DNA from: Nocardia sp. BMG111209
GTDB taxonomy: Bacteria; Actinomycetota; Actinomycetes; Mycobacteriales; Mycobacteriaceae
DNA: 64,000 nt
Assembly: GCF_000381925.1 (NCBI RefSeq)
Contig: NZ_KB907307.1
Coordinates: forward strand, 1,860,001 to 1,924,000
Direction: 5' to 3'
Position numbers and translations under genes: made by a program. Below the pieces are notes generated by a model, which ran no database searches, had not been told where the DNA came from, and worked only from the letters and a program-made list of their open reading frames with translations. Shown here piece by piece: positions 63,524-64,000 of this stretch. How positions within the stretch are numbered: position 1 is the stretch's first letter; every line of letters starts with the position of its first letter.

Positions 63524-63638
63524 CTCCCCGCCGAGAGCGGTTACCTCGGACCACGAACCCACAGCCACCGGAATACCTGCTCCGAAGTCGGTACATCCGG
63601 CCTTGCCGGGCCGCGATACAGAACAGTACAGTACAGCC

Positions 63639-64000
63639 ATGCGAGCCCTTACCTTCGCCGGCCGAGGCCGGCTCGAATGGCGCGACGTCGCAGACCCGGT
63701 GGTCACGGGTAGCGGCGAGGCCGTCGTCCGACCCCTGGCCGTGGCCACCTGCGACCTGGACATCGAGATCATCCGCGGCCGTACGCCGTTCGAGCCGCCG
63801 TTCGTCCTCGGCCACGAATGTGTCGCCGAAGTCGTGCTGGTCGGCGACGGCGTGCGCGGCGTCGAGCCCGGTGCCCGCGTGGTCGTTCCCTTCCAGATCA
63901 GCTGCGGCGCCTGCGCCGCGTGCCGGGCGGGCCGGACCGGCAACTGCCTGAGCGTGCCCCTGATGTCGACCTATGGATTCGGGCTCGGTGAGCAGGGCAC
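63639..64000 (+). CDS. Zinc-dependent medium-chain alcohol dehydrogenase (cut by window edge)
   Basis: The first 120 residues are present. Catalytic zinc ligands: cysteine in VATCDLDIE and GHE in VLGHECVAEVV. The structural zinc lobe has SCGACAACRAGRTGNC with four cysteines. It should oxidise an alcohol with NAD(P)+; the cofactor domain is beyond the window. GAACAGTACAGTACAG directly upstream of the ATG may be part of the promoter or operator. Confidence 0.88.
   Translation, partial: MRALTFAGRGRLEWRDVADPVVTGSGEAVVRPLAVATCDLDIEIIRGRTPFEPPFVLGHECVAEVVLVGDGVRGVEPGARVVVPFQISCGACAACRAGRTGNCLSVPLMSTYGFGLGEQG

Overview
The window is very GC-rich and densely coding, with frequent 1-4 nt stop/start overlaps (ATGA, GTGA, TGATG), typical of a mycolic-acid actinomycete. 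A secreted mycolyltransferase-type esterase, a small resuscitation-promoting factor, methylmalonyl-CoA mutase with MeaB, many TetR regulators, an F420-type LLM oxidoreductase and a class F sortase all point to Nocardia or a close relative. No rRNA, tRNA or CRISPR array was seen.

Layout. 1-0.5 kb: end of an IS1380-family element. 0.5-4.7 kb: TetR/flavin monooxygenase divergent pair, nucleoside hydrolase, amidohydrolase, then a 39/41-bp tandem repeat that copies the 3' end of the amidohydrolase gene. 4.7-10 kb: mutA-mutB-meaB operon (propionyl-CoA/succinyl-CoA route). 10-13.2 kb: TVP38 membrane protein, RHH/MazF toxin-antitoxin, Ag85-like esterase, Rpf-like protein. 13.6-19.3 kb: a three-gene translationally coupled operon of a lipoprotein solute-binding protein, a fused two-part ABC permease and a membrane-anchored repeat protein, with no ATPase gene. 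19.4-24.1 kb: SPFH/NfeD pair, DUF3097, MFS exporter with its MarR regulator.

24.2-38.4 kb is a catabolic cluster: sucrase/ferredoxin-like protein, LLM oxidoreductase, aldehyde dehydrogenase, three SDRs, acetoin-dehydrogenase-type E1 alpha/beta with a free lipoyl domain, two NTF2-like proteins, amidohydrolase, Rieske oxygenase, VOC protein, P450 and a TetR regulator. Two divergent promoters in it share a 20-bp inverted-repeat operator, so it is probably one regulon for ring hydroxylation, diol/alcohol oxidation and C-C cleavage of a cyclic substrate. The substrate is not evident.

38.4-48 kb is mostly housekeeping and single-gene units: CopD, quinone reductase, primase-like protein, GNAT, two flavin split-barrel proteins, VOC, trypsin-like protease, TauE, and a TetR/NmrA pair. 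48-56.2 kb is a decayed island: at least two tyrosine-recombinase remnants, plus LuxR, ABC-ATPase, TPR and lectin fragments. Among them sit a few intact genes: an AT-richer orphan, two small cupin-like proteins, a TetR, a membrane protein and a CmtR-like/CDF metal operon. 56.2-64 kb: class F sortase with a glycine-rich repeat protein, a small membrane protein, a membrane adenylate cyclase, a MalT-type STAND ATPase lacking its DNA-binding domain, and the start of a zinc alcohol dehydrogenase.
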